From positions 1,116,001-1,180,000 of the forward strand of contig NZ_OY763919.1 in the NCBI RefSeq assembly GCF_963667735.1: 64,000 nucleotides of DNA, given 5' to 3'. How positions within the stretch are numbered: the stretch's first letter is position 1; each line of letters opens with the position of its first letter. A model generated the notes under the pieces. The model ran no database searches. It was not told the origin of the DNA and saw only the letters and a list, made by a program, of their open reading frames with translations. The translations under genes were made by a program, and so were the position numbers. The stretch is from an uncultured Methanoregula sp. (lineage in GTDB: Archaea > Halobacteriota > Methanomicrobia > Methanomicrobiales > Methanospirillaceae). Below, piece after piece: positions 18,924 through 28,031 of this stretch.

Positions 18924-18930
18924 AATATAT
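18924..18930 (-). promoter_or_regulatory. TATA box of the lsm-rpl37e-purF operon
   Basis: The minus strand reads ACACATATATTACTCC here, 31-37 bases upstream of the lsm start, which predicts a very short leader. Confidence 0.5.
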
Positions 18931-19064
18931 GTGTGCGAGCGGATCACTTAAACATACCGTAGATCCAGACTGGCAAATACTTTTGGGTTTGTGTGCCCGG
19001 CAGGCATGCTGGACCGGCATGCAAATTTTTTTCACCCGTGCAGTATGAATATAGATGCAACACC

Positions 19065-19562
19065 ATGAAAAAGATCGTACTCAAGAAACGCCATTCCGTC
19101 CGGAAAAGTCAGGGTGCCGACCTGCTGAACCGGCTTGCGGAACAGATCGGTCCGTCGGCTTCCCTCTTTCGCGCGGATATGATCGAGGTGCTGGAGACCA
19201 ATGCGGAGATCTCGCTTTTTATGGTCAACAAGAAGCCGTTTCTTATGGACAACGGAACCTGGGTCTTTCCCACGCTCAAAGGTGCCGTGCAGCTGCCGTT
19301 CCCTGAGCGCCGGGTGACCGTGGATGCCGGGGCAATTCCGTATGTTGTCAACGGTGCAGATATCATGCGGCCGGGCATCGTGTCCGTGACCGATGACGTG
19401 AAGGCAGGTCTCCCGGTCCAGATCGTGGACGAGCGGCACGGCAAGCCGCTTGCTATCGGGATCGCGCTCCTGGATGCGCCCGAAATACGGGCAAGTACGG
19501 CAGGCAAGATGGTCAAAAAGTTCCATCACGTCGGGGACGAGATCTGGAACATGGAATTCTGA
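19065..19562 (+). CDS. PUA-domain RNA-binding protein
   Basis: The 165-residue protein has an N-terminal domain with MKKIVLKKRHSVRKSQ and a C-terminal PUA domain (about 85-155: VTVDAGAIPYVVNGADIMRPGIVSV ... GKPLAIGIALLDAPEI). This is the archaeal MCT-1/DUF1947-PUA type, related to the eukaryotic MCT-1/DENR translation recycling factors and to Tma20. It probably binds tRNA or ribosomes. The ATG at 19065 was preferred because the 24 upstream codons do not resemble the family. Divergent from lsm. Confidence 0.85.
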   Translation: MKKIVLKKRHSVRKSQGADLLNRLAEQIGPSASLFRADMIEVLETNAEISLFMVNKKPFLMDNGTWVFPTLKGAVQLPFPERRVTVDAGAIPYVVNGADIMRPGIVSVTDDVKAGLPVQIVDERHGKPLAIGIALLDAPEIRASTAGKMVKKFHHVGDEIWNMEF

Positions 19563-19653
19563 AAAGTACCGGTTCCTGCACTGGTGCAGAAAAACACTGT
19601 TTTTTCCCATTTTTCTGGCTGAAACAGCGCCCGGATGGTTTCGAAATAGATAC

Positions 19654-19663
19654 TATTAAATAA
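19654..19663 (+). promoter_or_regulatory. TATA box of sepF
   Basis: TATTAAATAA is centred about 27 bases before the sepF ATG at 19685, so the transcript is predicted to be leaderless or nearly so. Confidence 0.5.
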
Positions 19664-19684
19664 TTTTCATCATACAGTTTTTTT

Positions 19685-20050
19685 ATGGTTAAGATCATAG
19701 ACACCCTTCTTGGAAAAAGCGCCTCGAGTTCGGATGACGATTACATGGAACTCGACCTCGCATCCTACGAGGAGCACTCCGCCGGATCTCCCGCTCTCCT
19801 CGTGAAGATTGCAACAATCACCGACCTCAAGGACACCCCCCGGGTCAAGGACGAGGTCTACTCCGGCAATATCGTGATCGTGGACATCTCCCGGCTGAAA
19901 ATGGACAAGATCTCCTATGAGCGTGTCTTAAAAGATCTCAAGGAAGTTGCAAAGGATGTCAACGGGGACATCATCGGCCTTGGCGACCAGCGCTATGTTG
20001 TCTTAACCCCGATGTCGGTCAAGATCTCCCGCGACAAGATCGGTGGATAA
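19685..20050 (+). CDS. sepF: SepF-like cell division protein
   Basis: The 121-residue protein begins with an amphipathic helix MVKIIDTLLGK, the membrane-targeting element of archaeal SepF, then an acidic linker and the SepF core (about 40-120; VKIATITDLKDTPRVKDEVYSGNIVIVDIS). Archaeal SepF anchors FtsZ to the membrane at the division site. The family was formerly annotated DUF552. Its last 8 bp overlap the next gene, a zinc finger protein, so the two are coupled. Confidence 0.9.
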   Translation: MVKIIDTLLGKSASSSDDDYMELDLASYEEHSAGSPALLVKIATITDLKDTPRVKDEVYSGNIVIVDISRLKMDKISYERVLKDLKEVAKDVNGDIIGLGDQRYVVLTPMSVKISRDKIGG

Positions 20051-20579
20051 GTTCGTGGAAACAAGAGTCCCGGGACCGTGTCCGTGCTGCAATACTGAAA
20101 TCCAATATCTGTATAAGACAGAAAATATTCCCTATTTTTCTGATATTCTTATCATTTCGGCCATCTGCGACAAGTGCGGTTATAAATTCGTTGATACCCA
20201 GCTCTTAAAGCATGGCGAGCCGTGCCGCCATACCCTTGCGATCTCGACCGAGGATGATCTTGCGGCCCGTGTTATCCGGAGCATGAGCGCCAGCATCGAG
20301 ATCCCCGAGCTCGGAGTCCGGATCGACCCGGGTCCCGTATGCCAGGGTTTTGTCTCGAACTTCGAGGGGGTTCTCGACCGCGTCGAGCAGGTTGTCCAGG
20401 GGGCCTTCCGGTGGGGTACTGAGGAAGAGAAGGCAAACGCCACCCAGCTGCTCGCCGACATGGCGAAAGTGAAATGCGGGCTCCTGCCGGTGACTCTCAT
20501 CCTTGAAGACCCGTGCGGGAACAGCGCTATCGTCTCGGACAATGTGACAAAAGAACCCTATACGCCGGAAGACGAGTGA
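20043..20579 (+). CDS. ZPR1-type zinc finger protein
   Basis: The 178-residue protein starts at GTG 20043 inside the sepF 3' end. It has a four-cysteine zinc finger PCPCC...CDKCGYKF (about residues 13-43) and the ZPR1 body, with AARVIRSMSASIEIPELGVRIDPGP and FEGVLDRVEQVVQGAF. Eukaryotic ZPR1 is a chaperone for elongation factor eEF1A; archaeal single-domain versions are conserved but little studied. Overlap with sepF suggests co-expression. A run of seven T at 20599-20605 follows. Confidence 0.88.
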   Translation: MDKFVETRVPGPCPCCNTEIQYLYKTENIPYFSDILIISAICDKCGYKFVDTQLLKHGEPCRHTLAISTEDDLAARVIRSMSASIEIPELGVRIDPGPVCQGFVSNFEGVLDRVEQVVQGAFRWGTEEEKANATQLLADMAKVKCGLLPVTLILEDPCGNSAIVSDNVTKEPYTPEDE

Positions 20580-20598
20580 GACCGGCGTACCGTAATTC

Positions 20599-20605
20599 TT
20601 TTTTT
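20599..20605 (+). terminator. Oligo-T terminator after sepF-zpr1
   Basis: A T7 run 20 bases past the stop codon fits archaeal intrinsic termination. The remaining sequence to 20853 holds no gene I can support. Confidence 0.45.
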
Positions 20606-20853
20606 ATCCGATCCTGTACATCATTCATCTCTGACTCCCCGTGTTTCCCGCCCGGCCGAACCCCCGGCTGCCGATGGCAGGTTTATCAGGCATTATCCTG
20701 TGTCCGGCACATGTTCTGCGCCACCAGTTTCCGTCTTCTGCCGGACAGCGGGATCTCGGGAAAACCGGGTCAGGCAATCATGCCGGGAATGCGATCGAAA
20801 AAAAAGAGCGTCGGGATGATCGTTCACCCGGTATTCCCGGAACCAGCAGCCCG

Positions 20854-22158
20854 TTATTTTTTCTCCGCCCGGTTCCGCCAGTGCAGCCAGATGACCACCA
20901 GCAGGATGGCGATCAGGGTGGCCCAGGATGCTGAATAGATGACAATGATCGGGTTGCTCAGGATATTCTGGGGGGTGATGACCGGGACGGACGGGGGCTG
21001 CGGGGGCGTACGGCTGCTGAACAAGACGTCCACGGTGATCGGGAACCGGCTTTTCCCATCGAAATACTTCACGTTCGCCGTGGCATTGCCGGAAGCGATG
21101 GTTCCTGCTATAGGGCGGCTGTTCGTGTTGGCGAAGGCAACGATCCGGTCGAGCCGGCCCTTCTCGTCGGCTACTTCAGCATACCAGGCATCGGGATCGG
21201 ATGAAGAATAGTGATCCCTGACCTGGACTTCAAGCGTGGAGCCGGGAGGGAGACTGATATTCCAGGCGCCGGTCTCGTTTGATGCGGAGAACGTGAGGGT
21301 CCGCAGGGCACTTTCCCCCGGGCCCAGGTGGAGCGATCCCGAATTGTAGATGCAGGCTGCAGCCGCATTGGTCAGGATCGGTTTTCCGAACGGAGCAGCG
21401 ATCGCACCCGGGGTACAGCGGAGCTTGTCGTCGATAATCTGGCTCGTGGTCAGGGCGGCAGGGTAGATCCTCACCTCGTCAAGTCCTCCCCGGAAGTAAC
21501 GGGGACAGACCCGTGCGGGCTGATCGTACGTCCCGGCATCGGCCCCGAGCATCACGTAGTTTTCGTATTCATAGTGGATCGGCCCCGAGGCATTCACCTG
21601 GTTCATGAGGATGCCGTCCAGGTAGATTTTTGAGCTCTTCCCGTTATAGGTGGCGGCTACGTAATGCCACTGGTGCGGGGCGATGCTCTCGTGCTGGACC
21701 GGCACCGAGATCTCGCCCGAACCCTGGAGATTGATGCTCCACCAGAGATCGTTCCCGTCGCCGAACCCAAGCCGGTAACCCCCGTCCTGGTAACTTGATA
21801 CGAGGGTCTGCGGTTCGAACGAATCCGTGTAGAACCAGGTCGAGACCGTGATCGCATCTCCCGGGTGATTTGCCGAATTGTACGGGATACTGACATAATC
21901 CCCGATGCCATTGAAGATCATCGCCTGCCCGCAGGCCGCGTTGTCTGCCCGGCCCGCACCGAATATGGTGCCGGAAGTCCCGTGCCCGGAGAGATCGAAT
22001 GCAGTTACCCCGCTGCCTTCGTTGAAGTTGAGATATACACCGGGATCCACCGGCAGATCGTTTGCGGGGCCGGCAGCGCAGGCACCCCCGGTGAGGATGA
22101 ATAAAAAGAGCAGTGCGGCAAGGATCCTTATGAATCTCCGGGCTGGTATGGCATCCAT
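20854..22158 (-). CDS. LamG-domain surface protein with C-terminal membrane anchor
   Basis: The 434-residue protein has a signal peptide (about 1-28), a concanavalin A/LamG-type lectin domain (about 40-230; YLNFNEGSGVTAFDLSGHG, DAITVSTWFYT, WHYVAATYNGKSSKIYLDG, FRGGLDEVRIYPAALT), a second beta-rich domain and a C-terminal transmembrane helix (about 404-427) followed by WRNRAEKK. It is therefore held in the membrane with the lectin domain outside; carbohydrate or matrix binding is inferred. It is transcribed away from the downstream fusion reductase gene. Confidence 0.85.
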   Translation of the reverse strand: MDAIPARRFIRILAALLFLFILTGGACAAGPANDLPVDPGVYLNFNEGSGVTAFDLSGHGTSGTIFGAGRADNAACGQAMIFNGIGDYVSIPYNSANHPGDAITVSTWFYTDSFEPQTLVSSYQDGGYRLGFGDGNDLWWSINLQGSGEISVPVQHESIAPHQWHYVAATYNGKSSKIYLDGILMNQVNASGPIHYEYENYVMLGADAGTYDQPARVCPRYFRGGLDEVRIYPAALTTSQIIDDKLRCTPGAIAAPFGKPILTNAAAACIYNSGSLHLGPGESALRTLTFSASNETGAWNISLPPGSTLEVQVRDHYSSSDPDAWYAEVADEKGRLDRIVAFANTNSRPIAGTIASGNATANVKYFDGKSRFPITVDVLFSSRTPPQPPSVPVITPQNILSNPIIVIYSASWATLIAILLVVIWLHWRNRAEKK

Positions 22159-22282
22159 ATGATCGGCTCAATGGTGTATTGGGGTTCGTTCAAAAAGAAG
22201 ATTGCGATGGGATCCCGGCATGACCGGGGCTCTCTTTCGCCTGCTCAAAAACCATTAAGTATTTTGCAACGTCATCTCCGGC

Positions 22283-23443
22283 ATGATGACCAAGGTTACC
22301 GTCTATTCCACCCAGAACTGCCCGTACTGCCGGATGGCAAAAGCATTCCTGGATCAATACCGCGTGCCGTACGAGAGTATCGATGTGGGGGCCGATACCG
22401 CAGCTGCAAAGAAGATGATCGACCTCTCGGGGCAGCGGGGGGTCCCGGTCATTGTCGTGGATGACGAGGTGATCGTCGGCTTCGATGCCCAGCGTCTCAA
22501 CGAGCTCTTCGGGGAGACGACCGGGGAAGAGACGAGCGATGTGCTCATCATCGGCGCAGGCCCCGCGGGCCTCACCGCCGGGGTCTACTGCGCCAGGAAG
22601 ATGCTCTCCACCCGGATCATCAGCGAGAACATCGGGGGCCAGGCGCTGGAGTCCTGGGCCATCGAGAACTACATGGGATACCGGATGGTATCCGGTGAAG
22701 ACCTGATGAAGAAGTTCGAGGAACAGGCCCGGAACCTCAATATCCGGCTCGACCTTGACCGGGTAACCTCCATCACCCGTGAAGGGGAGCTCTTTGTTGT
22801 CGGGACGCTCTCGGGTGCAGCAATCCGGGCAAAGTCCCTGATCCTGACGCAGGGCAACAAGCCCCGGAAACTGGGCATTGCAAACGAAGAACAGTTCCTG
22901 GGCCGCGGCCTCTCGATCTGCTCCACCTGCGACGGCCCGCTCTACAAGGGAAAACGGGTGGCGATTGTCGGGGGCGGCAACTCGGCAGTCCAGACCGCAA
23001 TCGAGATGAGCAACATTGCCAGCTCCGTCAGCCTGATCGTCCGGAGCACGATCAAGGCCGACCCGGTCTATGCGGAGAGGCTGAGCGGGCAAAAGAACAT
23101 CACCGTCCATCTCAATACTCACATATCAGCGCTCCAGGGCGACAAGTTCCTCTCGGGAATCACCCTGAAGGACGAGAATGGCCGGGAACAGACGATCAGT
23201 CTCGACGGGGTCTTCATCGAGATCGGCTGGCTGCCCAACACGGAGATGGTGGAAGGGCTCCTTGACCTCAACGCGAAAAAGGAGATCGTTGTGGACATCA
23301 ACGGGAAGACGAGCCTTCCGGGCATCTTTGCGGCAGGGGACGTGACGAATGTCCACAGCAAGCAGATCATCATCGCAGCAGGCGACGGGGCAAAAGCGGC
23401 GCTCGAAGCGTACGAGTACCTGATGAAGAAGTCTGAAAAATAA
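22283..23443 (+). CDS. trxB: Glutaredoxin-thioredoxin reductase fusion
   Basis: The 386-residue protein joins an N-terminal glutaredoxin-like domain (about 1-78; active site CPYC at 12-15, cis-Pro in RGVPVIVV) to a thioredoxin reductase-like flavoprotein (about 85-386; FAD motif VLIIGAGPAGLTAG, redox pair CSTC in SICSTCDGPL, nucleotide-binding VAIVGGGNSAVQTA, GIFAAGDVTN). The fusion suggests that electrons pass from the flavin disulfide to the attached glutaredoxin. The nucleotide motif GGGNSA and the following residues do not settle NADPH versus another donor such as F420H2. Divergent from the LamG gene. Confidence 0.93.
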   Translation: MMTKVTVYSTQNCPYCRMAKAFLDQYRVPYESIDVGADTAAAKKMIDLSGQRGVPVIVVDDEVIVGFDAQRLNELFGETTGEETSDVLIIGAGPAGLTAGVYCARKMLSTRIISENIGGQALESWAIENYMGYRMVSGEDLMKKFEEQARNLNIRLDLDRVTSITREGELFVVGTLSGAAIRAKSLILTQGNKPRKLGIANEEQFLGRGLSICSTCDGPLYKGKRVAIVGGGNSAVQTAIEMSNIASSVSLIVRSTIKADPVYAERLSGQKNITVHLNTHISALQGDKFLSGITLKDENGREQTISLDGVFIEIGWLPNTEMVEGLLDLNAKKEIVVDINGKTSLPGIFAAGDVTNVHSKQIIIAAGDGAKAALEAYEYLMKKSEK

Positions 23444-23469
23444 GAGCAAATGCCGGGGATCCCCGGAGT

Positions 23470-24921
23470 TTATCCTTTTTTCCGGTCCTTCTCCCGGTAA
23501 CCTTCGAGAAGGACGGTGGCGATATTCTTGACCGGCTTATCGGTGTGGCCCTGGATATGGAACTCGCAGAACGGGCAGGAGGTGATGACGATCTCCGCGC
23601 CGGTCTTTGCGATCTCCTCACCCCTCCGCTTCCCGAGCGCGGCCGCCTCCTCCGGGTTCCCGGACCGGACGCCTCCTCCCGAGCCGCAGCAGATGGACGG
23701 CATCTCCACGAGATTGACCACCTGCCGGATCAGCTCCCGGGGCTGGTCGCGGATGCCCTGCCCCCGCATCAGGTGGCAGGGATCATGGTACGTTGCCCTG
23801 ATCGGGAGGCGTGCCGGGGGCTCGATCCCGTATTTGGTGAGGAGCTCGTTGATGTCGATCACCGCAAACGGGGTCTGGTAATCGTGCTTCAGCGTTGAGC
23901 CGCAGCCGGCGCACATGGTCAGGACGGTGTCGATACCCCGAGACCGGAACGTCTCGATGTTGCGCTGTTTGAGTTCCTCCACGTACTCGAGCTGGCCGGT
24001 CCGTATGAGGGGCGAGCCGCAGCAGACCTGCTCTTTGGGGATGATGACCCGGATCCCGTTGCGCTTCAGGACTTCCATGGCATCGAGCGCCGACTGCTGC
24101 TGCCGGAGATTGTATACGCAGCCGATGAACAGGCCTACCGTTGCTTTCACGGGTCCCTCCGGCTCGATGACCGTCCCCACCTTCTCCAGGAACGACTCGG
24201 CAGTCCGGGGAACACTCCTGCCCGTTGCCTTCACGAGCGCCGCCACTTCCTGGTGCCGGGGAAGGGTGAAGCCCCGTTTGTTGGCAAATGCCCGGAGTTT
24301 CTCGATCGCTTTTGCCGGGGTCTGGATCTCTTTCGGGCAGACCTTCCAGCAGGCCTGGCAGGTGGTGCAGGTAAAGAGGCCGTCCCGGACCGCATCCGAG
24401 ACCCGGTCGCCGCTGTCCCGGGGATCGAGGACCAGGCGCATCTCCTGGCGCATCGCGGTGGGCCCGAGGAACTTTGTCACATCAACGGCCGGGCAGGCCG
24501 AGACACAGCAGAGGCACTCGATGCAGTCTTTCAAGGGTTTTATCGCATCGATATCGGCTTTCTTCGGGAGCACGGTCTCCTTCCCGGGCACAAGGGAGGC
24601 GATCTGTTCGAGCCGAGGCACGAGATCGGTGACGAGATCTTTTTTGATGCTGAGGTTCAGGGGCTCGATCGTGATATTGTCCTCTGCCTCCTCCATGCAG
24701 GCAAGGACCGGCTCGCCGTTCACCCGCACCGCACAGCTCCCGCACTGACCCGAGGCGCAGGAGTAACGGTACGAGAGCGTGGGGTCGATGGTGTCGTGGA
24801 TCGCGTGGAGGACGTTGAGGACCCGGGCCCCATCGTTCACCTTAACGGTATAATTCTCAAGATGCGGCGCTTTGTCCTTGTCCGGGTCGAATCGCCGGAC
24901 CCGCACATTCAGGTCCTTCAT
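23470..24921 (-). CDS. tfrB: Thiol:fumarate reductase subunit B
   Basis: The 483-residue iron-sulfur subunit has a plant-type 2Fe-2S region (CASGQCGSCAV plus a later Cys), two 4Fe-4S motifs (CIECLCCVSACPAVD and CTTCQACWKVCPKEI), and a C-terminal pair of CCG cysteine-rich domains (CCGSPLIRTG with CAGCGSTLKHD; ICCGSGGGVRSGN) like HdrB. With TfrA it oxidises coenzymes M and B to the heterodisulfide while reducing fumarate to succinate, in the cytoplasm. It overlaps tfrA by 4 bp. The HdrB-like domain separates it from ordinary SdhB/FrdB. Confidence 0.93.
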   Translation of the reverse strand: MKDLNVRVRRFDPDKDKAPHLENYTVKVNDGARVLNVLHAIHDTIDPTLSYRYSCASGQCGSCAVRVNGEPVLACMEEAEDNITIEPLNLSIKKDLVTDLVPRLEQIASLVPGKETVLPKKADIDAIKPLKDCIECLCCVSACPAVDVTKFLGPTAMRQEMRLVLDPRDSGDRVSDAVRDGLFTCTTCQACWKVCPKEIQTPAKAIEKLRAFANKRGFTLPRHQEVAALVKATGRSVPRTAESFLEKVGTVIEPEGPVKATVGLFIGCVYNLRQQQSALDAMEVLKRNGIRVIIPKEQVCCGSPLIRTGQLEYVEELKQRNIETFRSRGIDTVLTMCAGCGSTLKHDYQTPFAVIDINELLTKYGIEPPARLPIRATYHDPCHLMRGQGIRDQPRELIRQVVNLVEMPSICCGSGGGVRSGNPEEAAALGKRRGEEIAKTGAEIVITSCPFCEFHIQGHTDKPVKNIATVLLEGYREKDRKKG

Positions 24922-26567
24922 GCTTTTGCCTCCCGTGTCTCTATCCCTTCGCGGGCAGTCGAGATGAACGTGTGGCCGAAGGGCGAGTGTTCCGCATCAT
25001 GGGTTGCAGCGACATCGGTACGGACGTGCGCTCCCCGCGATTCCGTCCTGAGCAGGGCAGAGCGACAGATGAGCGAGGCAACCAGGTTCATGTTCTGGAG
25101 AATGCAGCACTCAGAGAGGTTCTGCGCCGATGCTGCTTTGAGGCTGATCGCCTGGAGCTGCTTGATCGTCCTTGTCGTCTCCTCAAGAGCAGCGGCGTTC
25201 CGGAAGATGCCGGCCCCCTGCCACATCGCACTCTGGAGTTTCTTTCTTATCTGTGCAGGGTTCGTGTTCCCGGCAAGGAACCCGTCGAGGCGCTTCTGCC
25301 AGGCCTCGACCTGCCGCTCGTCCACGGTCTTCTGCCTCTTTGCTGCTTTTCCCGCCGATTCCCCGGCGCGTTTCCCGAAGACCTGCGTCTCGGCAAGGGC
25401 ATTGCCGCCCAGCCGGTTGGCGCCGTGGACTCCCCCGGAGACTTCCCCGCAGGCATAGAGCCCCGGAAGCGTTGTCCGGCATTCGGGCGTGATCCGGAGA
25501 CCTCCCATGATATGGTGTGCAGTCGGAGCCACTTCCATCGGGGTTGTCCGGATATCCACGCCGAACTTGAGGAACTGTTCGAGCATCACCGGCAGCCGGG
25601 TCTCGATCTGATCGCGGGGCAGGTGGGTGACATCGAGATATACGCCGCCATTGGCGGTTCCCCGGCCTTTGAGGATCTCGGTTGCGATGGACCGGGCCAC
25701 CACGTCGCGGGTGGAGAGTTCCAACCGGGCCGGGTCATAGGTCTTCATGAACCGCTCTCCCAGTGAATTCCTGAGGATCCCCCCCTCGCCCCGGACTGCT
25801 TCGGTCACGAGCCGCCCCCGGGCATCGTAGGGGAAGACTGCCCCTGTCGGGTGGAACTGGATCATCTCCATGTCGATGAGCTCGGCCCCGGCCCGGTATC
25901 CCATCGCGTACCCGTCGCCCGTGCCGCTCGACGAGTTGGTGGAGATATCGTAGACCTTTGTCCCGCCACCGGTCGCGAGAATAGTGCTGTCCGCTTTCAT
26001 GACCACGAGACGACCTTTCTCGTCAAGAGCCAGCGCCCCGATGACGGCATCCCCGTCTTTCAGCAGGTCGATGACTGTATATTCCTGCAGGAGCGTGATG
26101 CCTTTACCTCCGGACTGGTGCATGGCTGACGAGAGCCGGTCCACGAGCGTCATCATCATCTCGTGGCCGGTCCGGTCGCCGGCATAACAGGTGCGGGGGA
26201 ACCGCTGGCCGCCGAACGGCCGCTGGGCAACCTCGTCGTTGTCCGTGAAATCGAAGACCGCTCCCCATTTCACGAGATCGCCCATCCGGAGCGGGGCTTC
26301 CCGGACAAGGATCTGCACGAGCTCAGGGTTGTTTAAAAATGCCCCGCCTTTCATCGTGTCCTCGAAATGGATCCCGCAGGAATCTTCTTCCCGGAGCACT
26401 GCGTTGAACCCGCCTTCCGCCATCGTGGTGCAGCCCCCCTTGCCCACGATCGTCTTGGAGAGGAGCACCACATCGCCATACTGCGAGGCCTCGATCGCAG
26501 CCCGGACTCCTGCCCCTCCGCTCCCGATCACCAGCACATGGCAATCCACAACCTCATCTGCAAGCAT
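24918..26567 (-). CDS. tfrA: Thiol:fumarate reductase subunit A
   Basis: The 549-residue flavoprotein has VLVIGSGGAGVRAAIEA (FAD binding), the covalent-flavin type region GKGGCTTMAEGGFNAVL, an active-site segment EMIQFHPTGAVF and MGGLRI followed by the C-terminal GLYACGEVSGGVHGANRLGGNAL. It accepts electrons from TfrB and reduces fumarate, supplying succinate for the incomplete reductive citrate pathway of methanogens. It is the first gene of the pair and its start faces lysC across 63 bp. Confidence 0.94.
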   Translation of the reverse strand: MLADEVVDCHVLVIGSGGAGVRAAIEASQYGDVVLLSKTIVGKGGCTTMAEGGFNAVLREEDSCGIHFEDTMKGGAFLNNPELVQILVREAPLRMGDLVKWGAVFDFTDNDEVAQRPFGGQRFPRTCYAGDRTGHEMMMTLVDRLSSAMHQSGGKGITLLQEYTVIDLLKDGDAVIGALALDEKGRLVVMKADSTILATGGGTKVYDISTNSSSGTGDGYAMGYRAGAELIDMEMIQFHPTGAVFPYDARGRLVTEAVRGEGGILRNSLGERFMKTYDPARLELSTRDVVARSIATEILKGRGTANGGVYLDVTHLPRDQIETRLPVMLEQFLKFGVDIRTTPMEVAPTAHHIMGGLRITPECRTTLPGLYACGEVSGGVHGANRLGGNALAETQVFGKRAGESAGKAAKRQKTVDERQVEAWQKRLDGFLAGNTNPAQIRKKLQSAMWQGAGIFRNAAALEETTRTIKQLQAISLKAASAQNLSECCILQNMNLVASLICRSALLRTESRGAHVRTDVAATHDAEHSPFGHTFISTAREGIETREAKA

Positions 26568-26592
26568 CTTATTATTTTGTGGATCGTATAGT

Positions 26593-26605
26593 TACATAAA
26601 TAAAT
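26593..26605 (+). promoter_or_regulatory. AT-rich element in the tfrA/lysC divergent promoter
   Basis: TACATAAATAAAT is centred about 32 bases before the lysC ATG, and on the other strand ATTTATTTATG lies about 30 bases before the tfrA start. One AT-rich element may therefore serve both genes. Confidence 0.45.
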
Positions 26606-26630
26606 GGCACAGCACGAGTGAGAGAGAACA

Positions 26631-28031
26631 ATGAGATTTTTAATGAAATTCGGCGGAACATCCGTTGCCGATGCCCAGTGTATCCGGCGCGTTGTGGATA
26701 TTCTCGAACAGCACCATAAAGCCGGTGACGAAGTGGCAGTCGTGGTCTCCGCCCAGCGGGGCGTGACCGACCAGCTCATCGAGATTGCCGGAAAACTTCC
26801 CACTGCAAAGGACGATTCCGCCATCGCGCCCCTGATCCAGGCCCTCAGCAAGCGGCACATGCTGACCCTCGAAGGAGCAGCGCCAGACCAGGTTGCCGTG
26901 GTTGGTGCAGAGCTGGAAGAGCGGCTCATCAGCCTCCAGAGCATCCTTTTTGCCATCTATAATCTGCGGGAACTCACTCCCCGCTCCAGGGATCATATCA
27001 TCTCGTTCGGGGAACGCCTGCTTGCTCCCATTGTGAGCGCTGCAATCCGGGAACGGGGCATTGCGTCAACGGTCCTGGACGGGTGCGAAGCCGGGATCCT
27101 CACCACCGCCCAGCATGGCGAATCCACCTCGCTTCCCGAGAGCGACGAGCGGATCCAGCGCCGCGTAGGGCCGCTGCTTAAAAAAGAGATCCCGGTCATC
27201 ATGGGATTCATGGGATGCACCCGCGAGGGAATCCTCACCACCCTTGGCCGGAGCGGCTCGGACTACTCGGCCTCCATCATCGGCGCCGGTATCGATGCCG
27301 ACGAGATCTGGATCTGGACCGATGTGGACGGGATCATGACCTGCGATCCCCGGGTCATCAACGATGCCCGCGTCATGCCCTCCCTTTCCTACCTGGAAGT
27401 CATGGAACTCTCGTACTTCGGGGCAAAAGTGATGCACCCCCGGTCCATCGAACCCGCGATGCGCAAGAACATCCTTGTCCGGGTCAAGAACACCTTCAAC
27501 CCGACCCATCCCGGCACGGTAATCGTCAGGAACGGCCAGCGGGACAACCGGGTGGTCAAAGCCCTCACCTACATCGACAAGGTTGCCGCCATCAACATCA
27601 ACGGGGCCCAGATGATCGGGAGGCCCGGCGTTGCAAAAGCGATCTTCACGATCCTTGCCGACCACGAAGTGAACGTGATGATGATCTCTCAGGGTTCAAG
27701 CGAGGCGAACATCTCGCTAATCGTTGACGAGTCCCACCTGGCAGCAGCAGTTGCGGCCCTCTCCGATCTCATGAAACAGGGAGTTGTCCGGGAAGTCTCC
27801 CACAACCCTGATGTCTGTGCGGTCGCCGTGGTGGGAGCGGGTATGGCGGGCGCACCGGGAACCGGTGGCCGGATCTTCACCGCCCTTGGCGCTGCGGAGA
27901 TCAACGTGATGATGATCTCTCAGGGTTCAAGCGAGGCGAACATCTCGTTCGTTGTCCACCAGAACGACGGCCCCCGGGCGGTCCGCGTGCTGCACGATGA
28001 ATTCCACCTCTCGGAGGCAAGCGATGAGTAA
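26631..28031 (+). CDS. lysC: Aspartate kinase
   Basis: The 466-residue enzyme phosphorylates aspartate at the head of lysine, threonine and methionine synthesis. It starts MRFLMKFGGTSVAD and has FGERLLAPI, GFMGCTREG, LGRSGSDYSAS and two C-terminal ACT domains (about 325-395 and 400-466) for allosteric control. The two ACT domains share a perfect 45-bp DNA repeat (27672-27716 and 27903-27947), encoding the same 15 residues around MMISQGSSEANIS. The 3' end overlaps purM by 8 bp. Confidence 0.95.
   Translation: MRFLMKFGGTSVADAQCIRRVVDILEQHHKAGDEVAVVVSAQRGVTDQLIEIAGKLPTAKDDSAIAPLIQALSKRHMLTLEGAAPDQVAVVGAELEERLISLQSILFAIYNLRELTPRSRDHIISFGERLLAPIVSAAIRERGIASTVLDGCEAGILTTAQHGESTSLPESDERIQRRVGPLLKKEIPVIMGFMGCTREGILTTLGRSGSDYSASIIGAGIDADEIWIWTDVDGIMTCDPRVINDARVMPSLSYLEVMELSYFGAKVMHPRSIEPAMRKNILVRVKNTFNPTHPGTVIVRNGQRDNRVVKALTYIDKVAAININGAQMIGRPGVAKAIFTILADHEVNVMMISQGSSEANISLIVDESHLAAAVAALSDLMKQGVVREVSHNPDVCAVAVVGAGMAGAPGTGGRIFTALGAAEINVMMISQGSSEANISFVVHQNDGPRAVRVLHDEFHLSEASDE
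27672..27947 (+). repeat. Two identical 45-bp copies inside lysC
   Basis: Bases 27672-27716 and 27903-27947 are identical, with a 186-bp spacer. Each encodes the conserved ACT-domain segment NVMMISQGSSEANIS. Surrounding codons of the two domains have diverged much more. Confidence 0.95.

Noticed and set aside
20580-20853. Short frames between the zinc finger gene and the LamG gene
   Set aside because: Frames are antisense-like or random; the region contains terminator-like T and A runs only.
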